Origin: Luminiphilus syltensis NOR5-1B
Lineage (GTDB): Bacteria; Pseudomonadota; Gammaproteobacteria; Pseudomonadales; Halieaceae
DNA length: 64,000 nucleotides
Assembly (NCBI RefSeq): GCF_000158175.1
Contig: NZ_DS999411.1
Location: 3,124,749-3,188,748, forward strand
Reading direction: 5' to 3'
A program made the translations under genes and the position numbers. Shown one piece after another: positions 8,963 through 17,225 of this stretch (position 1 is its first letter; every line of letters starts with the position of its first letter). The notes beneath the pieces were generated by a model that made no database searches, had not been told where the DNA came from, and saw only the letters and a list, made by a program, of their open reading frames with translations.

Positions 8963-9469
8963 TCAGGCGGCGCTGCTTTCGAGGTCATTATGCAGCAGTA
9001 CCCTGCTGCCCTGCGACTCAATAACTGCCACCACATCTGCATATACCGTATCGTTACAATCAACAATCACCATGACTTCGCCACGGTCCAGACGAGATCG
9101 ATATTCCTCAACGTCCTGATTGGGAACACTGACCCCAATCATGGTGCTAAACCATGTGCCGAGCGCACTGCCAAGCACAGTCCCTGCCACCACGGCGCCG
9201 CCGCCAACCGCAAGTGTCGCCGCGGGCACTGTTACGGCGACAATACCGCCCAACAGGCCAATCGCACCACCCGTCACTGCGCCGCGCTTGGCGGCATCGA
9301 CCACATCGCTGCGATGCGCAATATCGGCCTCCGGTAAAGGTTCCAGTGACATCGAATCGTTGCCGATTGCGTGTATATCGGAATCATCGATGCCCTTTTT
9401 TTTCAATTCATCGACCACGCCTTCCGCGCTCTCTACCGTTGGCGTGAAGAAAAAATAACGGCTGTTCAT
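8963..9469 (-). CDS. DUF1269-like glycine-rich stress protein with membrane-insertion segment
   Basis: A 168-residue protein. The first ~50 residues form an alpha/beta fold (YFFFTPTVESAEGVVDELKKKGIDDSDIHAIG) typical of DUF1269 and general-stress-protein-17M-like proteins. A central Gly/Ala/Val-rich hydrophobic hairpin (residues ~65-105) could insert in the membrane. A C-terminal segment (DVEEYRSRLDRGEVMVIVDC) again looks like the family's second alpha/beta half. GAGGATCTT precedes the ATG. The family is often linked to osmotic or general stress. It lies 45 bp downstream of another minus-strand small gene, so the two are probably co-transcribed. Confidence 0.7.
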   Translation of the reverse strand: MNSRYFFFTPTVESAEGVVDELKKKGIDDSDIHAIGNDSMSLEPLPEADIAHRSDVVDAAKRGAVTGGAIGLLGGIVAVTVPAATLAVGGGAVVAGTVLGSALGTWFSTMIGVSVPNQDVEEYRSRLDRGEVMVIVDCNDTVYADVVAVIESQGSRVLLHNDLESSAA

Positions 9470-9514
9470 AAGATCCTCGTTTCAAAAATGAATGGTGATG
9501 ATTTGTAACCCAGC

Positions 9515-9856
9515 TCATAGAGCGACCATTCGCACCATGGCAGACTCGGTGTAATACAGAGTTTGGCCGCCCCGCTCATTCGCCACCAAATGGAACTGGC
9601 CGTTTCCGGTCGCCGGATCGATAAACAAGCGCAATTTACAGTTTTCAACATCGCCACATTCGGCTGGAGTCCTGAGGGCAATCACGGCTGGGTCCACCTC
9701 GTAGTGCAAATCTTCGCGGCCCGACTGCTGCAGCTGCTTTTCCAGCGTCTCCAATGTTCTGTAAAGATTATCGGCAATCATCATCGACGATGTACCCAGT
9801 GCATCGGACCCATTGTGCGGGTCGGTTTTCCTATACGTTTCCAGTGTTAGTTCCAT
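9515..9856 (-). CDS. Hypothetical protein, 113 residues
   Basis: A soluble protein with no signal peptide or membrane segment. It starts with a helical part (DNLYRTLETLEKQLQQSGRED) and continues with a probable beta-rich half (NCKLRLFIDPATGNGQFHLVANERGG). I do not recognise the family. The start is well supported by GGAGGAGG just upstream. It is the first gene of a likely two-gene minus-strand unit with the DUF1269-like gene. The 260-bp gap upstream is shared with the divergent DUF3365 gene. Confidence 0.6.
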   Translation of the reverse strand: MELTLETYRKTDPHNGSDALGTSSMMIADNLYRTLETLEKQLQQSGREDLHYEVDPAVIALRTPAECGDVENCKLRLFIDPATGNGQFHLVANERGGQTLYYTESAMVRMVAL

Positions 9857-10117
9857 TTCCTCCTCCGCTTCGATTCATCTGCCCGTCGACCAAGTCGAAA
9901 ACCGACTTGCAGCCCACACTCACTCGGTAGGTTGTGTCCAGTCCGCCGCGACGAAGCATCGCTGGCGCAGTGAAAACTCAACGGGTTATTCTAGAGTGGT
10001 AACGAAAAGGCATTTGAAAAAAAAGTGGTCGGCACTTCGCATTCATAGCCCATGGCCGATATTCGGGCCGACTGAGTAAAGTTACGATTGAAAGCACACT
10101 CGACAGGAGGGGGATGT

Positions 10118-10735
10118 ATGCGCATTACCGTGAATACCGTTTTCATGGGATTGATCGTGCTCACAGGAGGTTGGCTAATGCCCGCCGTCAGCTCCTCCGC
10201 AGGACAAACAGGGGCCACAATCGCCCATGATTCAGTCAGTGAAAAGCCCTACCTACAGCGTGGCAAAGCCATTGCTGCCGACACAGGAAATGCATTGGGC
10301 GCCAAATTAATCGAGGCTTTGGGGGTCGGCGGACCGACGCACGCCATCGACTTTTGTAATCTCAATGCCGAATCGATTACCCAGAGCATCGCTGAAAAAC
10401 ATCGGGTAGGGGTGCGTCGGGTTAGCGATAAGCCACGCAACCCCAATAACGCGGCGTCAGAGTCCGAGCTCGACTATATAAACGCGAGTAAAGCCCTGCT
10501 TGCGAAGGGGGAGGCACCCGCGCCCTGGATACTGGAGCAACCGCACTCAATAACCGGCTATTACCCCATTGTCGCAGGCGCGATGTGCCTCCAATGCCAT
10601 GGCACACCGGGAAAAGACGTCTCAGCGGCCACGGCTGCACTACTGAATCAACTCTACCCCGAAGATCAGGCGCTGGGTTACAGCGCCGGTGATCTGCGTG
10701 GAGTCTTTGTTATCACTATGCCGAACGCTGAGTGA
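10118..10735 (+). CDS. Periplasmic DUF3365 (Tll0287-like) mono-haem c-type protein
   Basis: A 205-residue exported protein. It has an N-terminal signal peptide (MRITVNTVFMGLIVLTGGWL, cleavage near SSA) and a DUF3365 domain with the family features RRVSDKPRNPNN (~residues 100-112) and a C-terminal CLQCHG haem-c attachment site (~166-171). The domain is found in periplasmic redox or gas sensors and as free-standing proteins. The ATG at 10118 follows AGGAGGGGG, while the longer frame from 10088 lacks a ribosome site and would bury the signal peptide. It is convergent with the DUF2254 membrane protein. A role in periplasmic redox sensing is likely but not proven here. Confidence 0.8.
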   Translation: MRITVNTVFMGLIVLTGGWLMPAVSSSAGQTGATIAHDSVSEKPYLQRGKAIAADTGNALGAKLIEALGVGGPTHAIDFCNLNAESITQSIAEKHRVGVRRVSDKPRNPNNAASESELDYINASKALLAKGEAPAPWILEQPHSITGYYPIVAGAMCLQCHGTPGKDVSAATAALLNQLYPEDQALGYSAGDLRGVFVITMPNAE

Positions 10736-10789
10736 GAATTTTTAGCCGTGGTCTCGCTCACCAAGGCGCAGGAGTACCCGTTACCCTGC

Positions 10790-12118
10790 TTATGATGCCT
10801 GCGTGAGACGAACCAGTTTTTTAAATCTTCGCCTTACCGGTGCTCTGTCGTGCTCAGGATAGTCCTGTCGCTCCATTTGTTCCCAGAGCCTCTCGCCTTG
10901 CGTGCGCAGGGTTAACAATCGCTCGGGACGGTCAGTGCACATTGCCAGACGATTCAGGGAGTCAAAAAGCCGTTGGTAAACCTGTAGATTACTCCCACTA
11001 AATTGACGCAAAGGGGAATACACCGCATCGGCGACTGCCGCAAAGTCAAGGGTGGTCACCAGCAAACGACACTTGCCCTCCTTATCAAGAACCGTCGACC
11101 CAGGCAGAGCGGCATCCACGATTTCTGCCAGCGCAAGAGTTAGCCAGTCGATACAGGTAATGGCTGTGCCGGGGTCATTGATACCCGTCGATAATGCGCG
11201 GGCGGCAATCTGTTGGATCTGTGTAATTGGAAAATTAGGGTCCTGAATGGGCGTTCTTACGGGCCCCAGGCGGATCGCCTCCTCGATACCCAATTTGCCT
11301 TCATCAATATCAAAATTGCGGGCCTTGAAAAGCGTAAACAGCTCAGCGCCACGAACCACGAAATCCCCGGGCCGTACGCGCAGTATGGCCATGGCTTCGA
11401 GTGTCGCCAGCTGCTCGGCGATAGCCGGAATATCCGTTGTCTGGACGTAGCCCTCATAGCCCGACCGAATCACGATGGGGATTCGGTCGCGAGCCCTGCG
11501 ACGCCATTGAGCCGACCCATGAAGACGATTGGCCTGTTCAGCGACCTCACAAAGCCGGCGCATGTCCTGCCTCAACTGAGTACCCAGCCGCTGAATAAGT
11601 TGATCCGCCTGAAGATCAGAGGCGGTTCGATGAATAAATGCAATAAACTCAATCAGTGCGGCCAGCGCGAGCAGCAAAGCTATGATGACCGAAAAACGCG
11701 GGTGATCTCCGTCGTGCAAGGCGACAGAAATTACCAGCGCGTAAACAGCGGTCGCGAAAAAAAGACCCAACGACAGCTTGCTTCGGCTGTCCTCGAGAAA
11801 GTGTCGCAATACCTTTGGTCCGTACTGACCCGAGGTAAGCGTCAGGGCAACCATCGTCACCGAAAAAGAGACCCCGCCAACACTGAGAACACTGGTGATC
11901 AGTACGCCCAACAGACCGCGCGCCGCATCGAGTTCAATCTGCAGCGTGGGCAGGATCAGCAAGCAGGCCTGGCAGTGTCGATCGACCTGAAGAGCAGTAA
12001 CGGCCAGCCCTATTGCCGCCACGCAGAGCCCAATGGGTACTACCCAGATACTCGTGCGTATCCAGTGCCAGCGATACTTTATTGGCGGAGAATCGAGTGG
12101 AGGCGTGGCCTGACTCAA
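10790..12118 (-). CDS. DUF2254 family membrane protein
   Basis: A 442-residue protein with an N-terminal membrane half: hydrophobic segments at ~23-45, 65-90 (LLGVLITSVLSVGGVSFSVTMVALTLTSGQYGP), 115-133 and 143-165. A cytoplasmic C-terminal half contains the family motif INDPGTAITCIDWL (~295-310). The length and order match DUF2254, whose function is unknown. The only in-frame start before the first helix is a TTG at 12118 with a weak ribosome site. It stands in the stress region between a haem protein and a small lipoprotein. Confidence 0.8.
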   Translation of the reverse strand: MSQATPPLDSPPIKYRWHWIRTSIWVVPIGLCVAAIGLAVTALQVDRHCQACLLILPTLQIELDAARGLLGVLITSVLSVGGVSFSVTMVALTLTSGQYGPKVLRHFLEDSRSKLSLGLFFATAVYALVISVALHDGDHPRFSVIIALLLALAALIEFIAFIHRTASDLQADQLIQRLGTQLRQDMRRLCEVAEQANRLHGSAQWRRRARDRIPIVIRSGYEGYVQTTDIPAIAEQLATLEAMAILRVRPGDFVVRGAELFTLFKARNFDIDEGKLGIEEAIRLGPVRTPIQDPNFPITQIQQIAARALSTGINDPGTAITCIDWLTLALAEIVDAALPGSTVLDKEGKCRLLVTTLDFAAVADAVYSPLRQFSGSNLQVYQRLFDSLNRLAMCTDRPERLLTLRTQGERLWEQMERQDYPEHDRAPVRRRFKKLVRLTQAS

Positions 12119-12154
12119 GTAAGTACCTGTTTTCGGCTTAAACCGGCGCTACGT

Positions 12155-12505
12155 TTATTTGCAGCTCACTGAAAGCGCATCATTACGACACTCGACCTCA
12201 CCCAAGAAGCCCAGTCCCTGGGCAGCACAGGTGTCTATGAGCGCGCGAGCACCTGGCGAGCCGGGATTGTTCAGAGATGTGCGCGCTGCTGGCAGCAACT
12301 CGCTACAACTAAGGTTCAGTGATGCCACCTCCCCCTCCAGCAATGCTCCCTGTGACGCACTGCTGGCGAAAAATTCTTCGGCCTGTACTGCGGGATACCA
12401 AACAGAAGAATCCGACGTCTTTGCGCAAGCGACCAGCAGTAGCGATAACGCAGAGATCGCCGTTAGGCGATGAACGGGAAATCGATTAGCGGAGGCTGTC
12501 TGCAT
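12155..12505 (-). CDS. Small putative lipoprotein
   Basis: A 116-residue protein with a basic N-terminus, a hydrophobic stretch and a lipobox-like LLVAC (Cys at ~27), so it is probably a lipid-anchored envelope protein. The mature part contains four more Cys (SLNLSCSELL, IDTCAAQG, VECRND, VSCK), which suggests two disulphides. AGAGGAG lies eight bases before the ATG. I do not recognise the family. It is divergent from nhaA and its end is 37 bp from the DUF2254 gene on the same strand, so the two may be co-transcribed. Confidence 0.6.
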   Translation of the reverse strand: MQTASANRFPVHRLTAISALSLLLVACAKTSDSSVWYPAVQAEEFFASSASQGALLEGEVASLNLSCSELLPAARTSLNNPGSPGARALIDTCAAQGLGFLGEVECRNDALSVSCK

Positions 12506-12626
12506 AAATCATCTCCTCTTGATCAATGGTATTCCCAGCTTACCGATGGACAACGCGTATTACCAATCGATGGACAAACACCGAAATTTTGAAGGCCGCG
12601 CGGAGTCCGGCAGGCTCGCACAATGA

Positions 12627-12661
12627 GATATCAAATAAAATCAGCTACCCTGATTGATATC
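12627..12661 (+). promoter_or_regulatory. Bulged inverted repeat in the nhaA leader
   Basis: The arm GATATCAA plus ATCAG (separated by a 5-nt bulge) pairs with CTGATTGATATC around a short CTACC loop. It ends 20 bases before the ribosome site of nhaA. It could be a regulatory stem-loop in the mRNA or a protein-binding palindrome. It does not resemble a sodium riboswitch class I can name, and there is no U-run after it, so it is not a terminator. Confidence 0.35.
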
Positions 12662-12694
12662 CATACATTGCGAACTTAATGAGAGGTTGCCCTT

Positions 12695-14053
12695 TTGCCG
12701 CCGTCCGACGACTACCGCAATCCTGCCCCCCTCGAAAAACCGGTTGAAAAGTTGCTCACGCCATTGGAGCGATTTGTCAAAAGCCAGACGTCTTCCGGCA
12801 TTTTGCTCGCGCTGGCGGTCACGCTGGCGTTGTTTCTGGCGAATTCGTCTTATGCGGATGTTTACACGACGCTGAAACACCTCTCGCTGTCGATCTCGCT
12901 GGGTGACTGGGCAGTGAGCATGTCGCTTCGACATTGGATCAATGACGGTCTAATGGTGTTCTTTTTTTTCCTGCTTGGGCTTGAGATAAAGCGCGAAGTC
13001 CTCGCCGGCGAGTTGCGCGATGTGCGCCAGTCCGGGCTCGTTTTCTGCATGGCAGCCGGTGGCATGATATTCCCCGCCGTGGTTTATCTAACAGTTAACG
13101 GCATCACCGGGGCCGACGCCCTGAGGGGTTGGGGTATACCCATGGCAACGGATACCGCGTTCGCTCTCGGTATCCTGGCGGCGCTCGGTGCCCGGGTACC
13201 GCACGTAGCGCTGGTGATTCTTTCCGCACTTGCGATTGTCGATGATATCGGTGCCGTGTTGGTAATCAGTATTTTCTACTCTGAGGGTATCGTGCTCGGT
13301 GATCTGTATAGCGCAGCCGCATGTTATTTCGGGCTCATCGTTTTAAACCTGACGGGGCACCGACGGCCACCGCTTTATATCTTACTGGGAGTCGCCCTAT
13401 GGTGGTTTGTTTTACAATCCGGGGTCCATGCGACAACCGCCGGCATTCTCACCGCCCTGGCCGTGCCGGCGCGCCCCTATGCCTCCAAGGAGCTCTTTAA
13501 AAAGCGATTACCGCGGATTATCCAGCGCTTCAAGAAAGCAGATGATCCCGAGCAAAGCGTGCTGGAAACACAAGAGCAAGAACAGATGGTTGACGAGGTT
13601 CGGCAAGTGGCTGACAGCACGCTCGCACCCTTGCAGCGCTGGGAAACGTCGATAAGTACCACGGTCATGTTGATGATCGTCCCGGTATTTGCCTTTCTTA
13701 ATGCCGGCGTTGCTCTTCCCGGGTCCGCCGAAGCCCTGCTGGAATCTCCCGTATCCATTGCCGTTGCTGCTGGACTCGTAGTTGGCAAAGGGGTTGGCAT
13801 CGTGAGTTTTGCCTGGTTCGGTATCCGCCTGGGCATCGGTACGCTTCCCAAAGATCTGAACTTTCATCATGTCACCGGGCTCGCGCTGCTTGCGGGTATT
13901 GGCTTCACGATGTCGCTCTTTATCAGCTCGCTGGCATTCGAACAAACCGAGGCCCTACAGGACGACGCCAAGATCGGCATCCTGGTCGGCTCACTGGCCG
14001 CCGCAATTATCGGTACCACGATGCTGCTTGTCGCCAACCAAAAAGCCAAGTAA
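12695..14053 (+). CDS. nhaA: Na+/H+ antiporter NhaA
   Basis: A 452-residue inner-membrane antiporter exchanging Na+ (or Li+) for protons, used for pH and sodium homeostasis. The catalytic Asp pair lies in LALVILSALAIVDDIGAVLVIS (~residues 165-186), and other NhaA blocks are present: DGLMVFFFFLLGLEIKRE, ATDTAFALGILAALG and GLALLAGIGFTMSLFISSLAF. The start is a TTG at 12695 with GAGAGG eight bases upstream; no ATG fits. It is longer than the ~390-residue E. coli protein because of a hydrophilic insert (~270-320, with KKADDPEQSVLETQEQEQ) in the cytoplasmic region. It is convergent with dps across a terminator. Confidence 0.95.
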   Translation: MPPSDDYRNPAPLEKPVEKLLTPLERFVKSQTSSGILLALAVTLALFLANSSYADVYTTLKHLSLSISLGDWAVSMSLRHWINDGLMVFFFFLLGLEIKREVLAGELRDVRQSGLVFCMAAGGMIFPAVVYLTVNGITGADALRGWGIPMATDTAFALGILAALGARVPHVALVILSALAIVDDIGAVLVISIFYSEGIVLGDLYSAAACYFGLIVLNLTGHRRPPLYILLGVALWWFVLQSGVHATTAGILTALAVPARPYASKELFKKRLPRIIQRFKKADDPEQSVLETQEQEQMVDEVRQVADSTLAPLQRWETSISTTVMLMIVPVFAFLNAGVALPGSAEALLESPVSIAVAAGLVVGKGVGIVSFAWFGIRLGIGTLPKDLNFHHVTGLALLAGIGFTMSLFISSLAFEQTEALQDDAKIGILVGSLAAAIIGTTMLLVANQKAK

Positions 14054-14075
14054 CCGCTCAGAGGCTTAAAGTGGC

Positions 14076-14102
14076 AAAAAAAACCCGGGCAATCGCCCGG
14101 GT
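14076..14102 (-). terminator. Rho-independent terminator of dps
   Basis: An 8-bp perfect stem, ACCCGGGC/GCCCGGGT with an AATC loop at 14083-14102, is followed on the minus strand by a run of eight U (A-run at 14076-14083). It lies 29 bp beyond the dps stop. On the plus strand it has no U-run, so it probably does not end nhaA efficiently. Confidence 0.88.
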
Positions 14103-14130
14103 CTAAGTGCTTTTCTCAACGCGTTAAGCG

Positions 14131-14700
14131 TTAGGCATTGGAGGCCGCGCGGGCCGCTCCTTTTTCGGTGGTTGCCTTCTGCGTCGGAAGCTCGCCGGTT
14201 GAGGATTCCAAATGGGCTCTGATAAACCATTGGAACTGCTCAAGGTCTGCAAGATCGCCGGTCAGTATGTCCTCCGATACCGGGTCATGCTTGGCAAGCT
14301 TCTGCAACGTTTCGCGGTGGTCTGCATTCACACCCGAGTAGACTTTATCGAGCGCGCCCAAGTGCTCCACAACGGTGGCCTTACCCAGTGAGTAGTCGTC
14401 CCAGCGACGAACCGAGCTCACCGCACCTGGTGTACCCCAAGGCTCACCCCCAAGGGTCGCAATCCGCTCTGCGATCGTATCAGTCATTGCCCTGACGGCA
14501 TCCACCTGCGGGTCAAGCATTTCATGCACACCGATAAAGTTGGGGCCAATCACGTTCCAGTGAACATGCTTCAGCGTCATCGACAGATCAATCAATGCCA
14601 CCATTCGATCGCCAAGCAGTTTGATCGCCTCCTCGGCGGATGCGTCCTTGATACCCGGCACGGTGAAATTCGCGATCTTCTGTGCTGAATTACTACTCAT
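14131..14700 (-). CDS. dps: Dps-family DNA-binding ferritin-like protein
   Basis: A 189-residue member of the Dps family, which forms 12-mer shells that oxidise and store iron and protect DNA in starvation and oxidative stress. The intersubunit ferroxidase residues are present: LKHVHWNVIG (His), followed by GVHEMLDPQVDAVRAMTDTIAERI (His, Asp, Glu). The C-terminal tail (TQKATTEKGAARAASNA) is weakly basic and could contact DNA. An AGGAGG-like site precedes the ATG. A sigma-54 promoter at 14770-14786 gives a leader of about 59 nt, and a strong terminator follows. Sigma-54 control, rather than OxyR or sigma-S, would be unusual. Confidence 0.93.
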   Translation of the reverse strand: MSSNSAQKIANFTVPGIKDASAEEAIKLLGDRMVALIDLSMTLKHVHWNVIGPNFIGVHEMLDPQVDAVRAMTDTIAERIATLGGEPWGTPGAVSSVRRWDDYSLGKATVVEHLGALDKVYSGVNADHRETLQKLAKHDPVSEDILTGDLADLEQFQWFIRAHLESSTGELPTQKATTEKGAARAASNA

Positions 14701-14769
14701 TGTTCCTCCTTATCCAGTTTCAGGTAGCGACTGCGCATCCAAGGCGCGTCGCGGCTGGACCCTGTATTA

Positions 14770-14786
14770 AGCACAGACCGTGCCAA
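14770..14786 (-). promoter_or_regulatory. Sigma-54 (-24/-12) promoter of dps
   Basis: Read on the minus strand the element is TTGGCACG-GTCT-GTGCT. The GG (14784-14783) and GC (14772-14771) doublets have the required spacing, and only one base differs from TTGGCACGN4TTGCT. Transcription would start near 14759, about 60 nt before the dps ATG. Confidence 0.7.
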
Positions 14787-15068
14787 CCGATGATTTAGTG
14801 CGGTTAATCCGCCTGTTTGCGCCTTGGCTGGGCTGTGCGCCTTACGAAAAAGACCGAAAGATATTCGGAATTACTGCAACATCTGCAGACCTTGCGCATT
14901 TCTTGCAGACTTTCGCGAAGCATTCTGCAAAACGCGCAGGCTGTCCGCCGTTTCGCAAACTATCGAAAGGCTTTAAATGGCAGTGGGGCGCGGGTTAACC
15001 GCTGCGTTCCAGCGGTATCGTGGGCGCGGGCTTCAATCAGCAGATACCTTCTCCGTTGTGAACTGCCA
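14787..15068. other. Intergenic region between the dps promoter and the 15069 gene
   Basis: About 280 bp with no gene I can support. Short open frames here have no ribosome site and no recognisable product. The stretch holds several TTGCAG/CTGCAA copies, and at 14903-14930 an imperfect palindrome centred on TTCGCGAA with TTGCAG and CTGCAA ends. Binding sites for an activator would be expected in this region, upstream of the sigma-54 promoter of dps. Confidence 0.4.
14903..14930. promoter_or_regulatory. Imperfect palindrome, possible activator-binding site upstream of dps
   Basis: The ends TTGCAG and CTGCAA flank a central TTCGCGAA palindrome, with a two-base asymmetry between the halves. It lies about 145 bp upstream of the predicted dps transcription start, which is a typical distance for an enhancer bound by a sigma-54 activator. 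Assignment to the local activator is inference. Confidence 0.3.
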
Positions 15069-15512
15069 CTACTGCAGATCCTGGGAAGTCACTATACCCA
15101 AAGCAATACGTCGATTGGTCCCTTCCAACTGCCGGGTTAAATCACCCACCAACTCGGTAAATTCAACCGGCGGGGCGGTCTCTGCGGCGGCACTCAGCGC
15201 TTCGACAATCGCATTGTTGAGGTCAATCGTCTGTCGCATCGCAGCCTCCGTCGACGACGGGCTGGACCACTCGGCATGACCCGGTTCAAACTGCAGACGT
15301 CGTTTTACTACTCCATCGGGAGCCTCCTCAGCACATCGCTCCAGACCCTGCGCAATATTCGCCTGCCTTTTGGCAACCCATTCCAAAAGCTCGGGTAAGA
15401 CCGTGTGTGACACCTGTTGATTGGCCTTTAGATAGGCACAGCAGTCATTGCACTGCTGCGCAAAACTTGAGAGTACCTCGCCAGTTGTCACGAATGTTTC
15501 GCTGTTGTTCAT
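15069..15512 (-). CDS. Hypothetical helical protein, 147 residues
   Basis: A soluble, mostly helical protein without a signal peptide. It starts with VLSSFAQQCNDCCAYLKAN, which has three Cys within five residues, and has later helices (ELLEWVAKRQANIAQGLERC; EAAMRQTIDLNNAIVEALSAA). The periodicity would suit a four-helix bundle. I do not recognise a family, and the metal ligands of ferritin-like proteins are not obvious. It lies 149 bp downstream of the sigma-54 activator on the same strand, and upstream of dps, so it is probably part of the same stress group. Confidence 0.6.
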   Translation of the reverse strand: MNNSETFVTTGEVLSSFAQQCNDCCAYLKANQQVSHTVLPELLEWVAKRQANIAQGLERCAEEAPDGVVKRRLQFEPGHAEWSSPSSTEAAMRQTIDLNNAIVEALSAAAETAPPVEFTELVGDLTRQLEGTNRRIALGIVTSQDLQ

Positions 15513-15661
15513 TCTTGCCTCCTAGGGCACTGGTGAGCGCCATGTGAATGGATTAACCGCACCGCCAACGTTCGCGGTAGGGCTCTGACACGGGGGCGTT
15601 CTGTCGCTTCCTCTCACCGTGGTTGCTGTCGTGCCAGAGACTCCGAGACGAACCGCAAAAT

Positions 15662-17059
15662 TCACGCCAATGGCTGCTGCTCTTTGGGCGACGAGGCCGT
15701 TCGGTATTCTTTCAGCCGGTTATAGAGCGTCCGCACACTGATACCCAGACGATCGGCGGCCCTCTTTTTATCGTCATCACTATCGCGCAGTGTCTCCAAC
15801 ACCATGATTTTCTCGACATCGCGCAGTGATGTACCCACCCGCAACGAGACGTACTGCCCGTTGTCCGCATTGATAGAGGCCTTCTCTTCGCTGGGCACAC
15901 CGGGCTCTGAAGCGTTGCCAAGCCCCAGGTGTTGCGCATCGAGCGCGCCCCCACTAACGCGGCATGCGCTGTAAACGGCGTTGCGCAGCTGTCGTACATT
16001 ACCAGGCCAGTAATACTCGCCTATAAGGCTCTCAGCTTCGGGCGTCAGCTCACAGGCCATACTCCTGTCTTCGTTAAACTGCCCGATAAAGAACCGCGCG
16101 AGATTCAATGCATCATCTTCTCTATCGCGGAGTGGAGGGACCTCAACGGGAATCTGGTTCAACCGATAAAACAAATCCTCCCTCAGCACACCCTCCTCTA
16201 CGGCTCGCTGGGGGTCCCTGTTGCACGCGGTGATCACCCTCGCATCGCATCGAAGATCCTGCTCACCGCCCACACGGCGGAAATAACCCGTCTCCAGCAC
16301 CCGAAGCAGTGCTACCTGGGCAGACTCGGGCATCTCGGTGACTTCATCCAACAAGAGGGTACCGGCGCCCACGCGCTCAAACAGGCCAGCGTGGGCTTTG
16401 TGAGCCCCGCTGAAACTGCCCTTCTCGTGGCCAAACAACTCACTCTCAACAAGCTCGGCGGGTAACGCACCGCAGTTAACACCGTCGAAGTTGTGTTCAC
16501 TCCTCGCGGAATACGCGTGAACCGAACGGGCCACCAATTCCTTACCCGTGCCACTTTCTCCAAAAACGAATAAGGTGGCATCGGAGCTCGAAGCCTTACG
16601 CAGCAGCCGAAAAAGACGCTTCATCGCCGGTGAACTACCGTATAACAGTCCAAACTGATCGAGCCGTGGGTCGGGGGTATGATCCAGCGCGGCAGCGGAA
16701 CACGCCACTTCTTTAGCGCGGTCGATGATCAACTGCTCGAGGAAATCGCTATCGATGGGACGTCGCAAAAATATCGCATTCCCCCTGGCGAATAATTCGG
16801 AGAAGCGCTGCTGCTGAGCAGACTCACCAAAAAGAATCAGCTCACAATCATCGTCGAGCGCATGCAAATAATGCTCAAGCTCGTTCGGGAGCGCATCTGC
16901 GTCGACGATCAGCAATTCAGGTAATCGGGAATTGCTCGCATCCAACAGCGTGGGCAGCGAATCAGGAGTTAGCTGATGCGCTGTAAAACGATGGCGCTCA
17001 AGCTGACTATTGACCAGCTCTGATTCCTCGGTCGCCGGCACGAGAAAACTTGCTCGCAT
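15662..17059 (-). CDS. Sigma-54-dependent transcriptional activator with degenerate receiver domain
   Basis: A 465-residue bacterial enhancer-binding protein. The AAA+ domain (~residues 140-375) has Walker A GESGTGKE, a GSFSGA loop (the GAFTGA variant that contacts sigma-54), Walker B LLLDEV, and REDLFYRLNQIPVEVPPLRDR. A Fis-type helix-turn-helix is at the C-terminus (KKRAADRLGISVRTLYNRLKEY). The first ~110 residues resemble a receiver, with LLIVDAD at the phospho-acceptor strand. However, the acidic pair near the N-terminus is missing and the usual Lys in the last strand is Arg (FLRRPID). No histidine kinase is nearby. I chose the ATG at 17059 because GAGGG lies just upstream; a TTG or ATG at 17083/17080 is possible. 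Confidence 0.9.
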   Translation of the reverse strand: MRASFLVPATEESELVNSQLERHRFTAHQLTPDSLPTLLDASNSRLPELLIVDADALPNELEHYLHALDDDCELILFGESAQQQRFSELFARGNAIFLRRPIDSDFLEQLIIDRAKEVACSAAALDHTPDPRLDQFGLLYGSSPAMKRLFRLLRKASSSDATLFVFGESGTGKELVARSVHAYSARSEHNFDGVNCGALPAELVESELFGHEKGSFSGAHKAHAGLFERVGAGTLLLDEVTEMPESAQVALLRVLETGYFRRVGGEQDLRCDARVITACNRDPQRAVEEGVLREDLFYRLNQIPVEVPPLRDREDDALNLARFFIGQFNEDRSMACELTPEAESLIGEYYWPGNVRQLRNAVYSACRVSGGALDAQHLGLGNASEPGVPSEEKASINADNGQYVSLRVGTSLRDVEKIMVLETLRDSDDDKKRAADRLGISVRTLYNRLKEYRTASSPKEQQPLA

Positions 17060-17225
17060 TTTTACCCTCAAGTGAAACATCAAGGCTTACAGGGTAGCGA
17101 TATCGTCGCGACGACTGCAAATCCTGCATGATTCCTAGTGAAAAATGTGCAAGATGCGTATGAAAATTAGCGTCGATTCAAGCACCCCTCCCATAAAGGC
17201 CACTATTCATGCCATTCCGATCGGT

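Noticed and set aside
11213-12172. A 319-codon open frame on the plus strand opposite the DUF2254 gene
   Set aside because: It is a mirror of the real gene; composition is unlike a protein and there is no start signal.
14780-15140. Two small open frames (72 and 107 codons) in the gap upstream of dps
   Set aside because: No ribosome site, no recognisable product, and they overlap the sigma-54 promoter and the palindrome. I treat the stretch as a control region.
15513-15661. A CTGGCACG box on the minus strand upstream of the 15069 gene, suggestive of a third sigma-54 promoter
   Set aside because: The -12 GC doublet is missing at the needed spacing (AC instead), which is nearly invariant in sigma-54 promoters.
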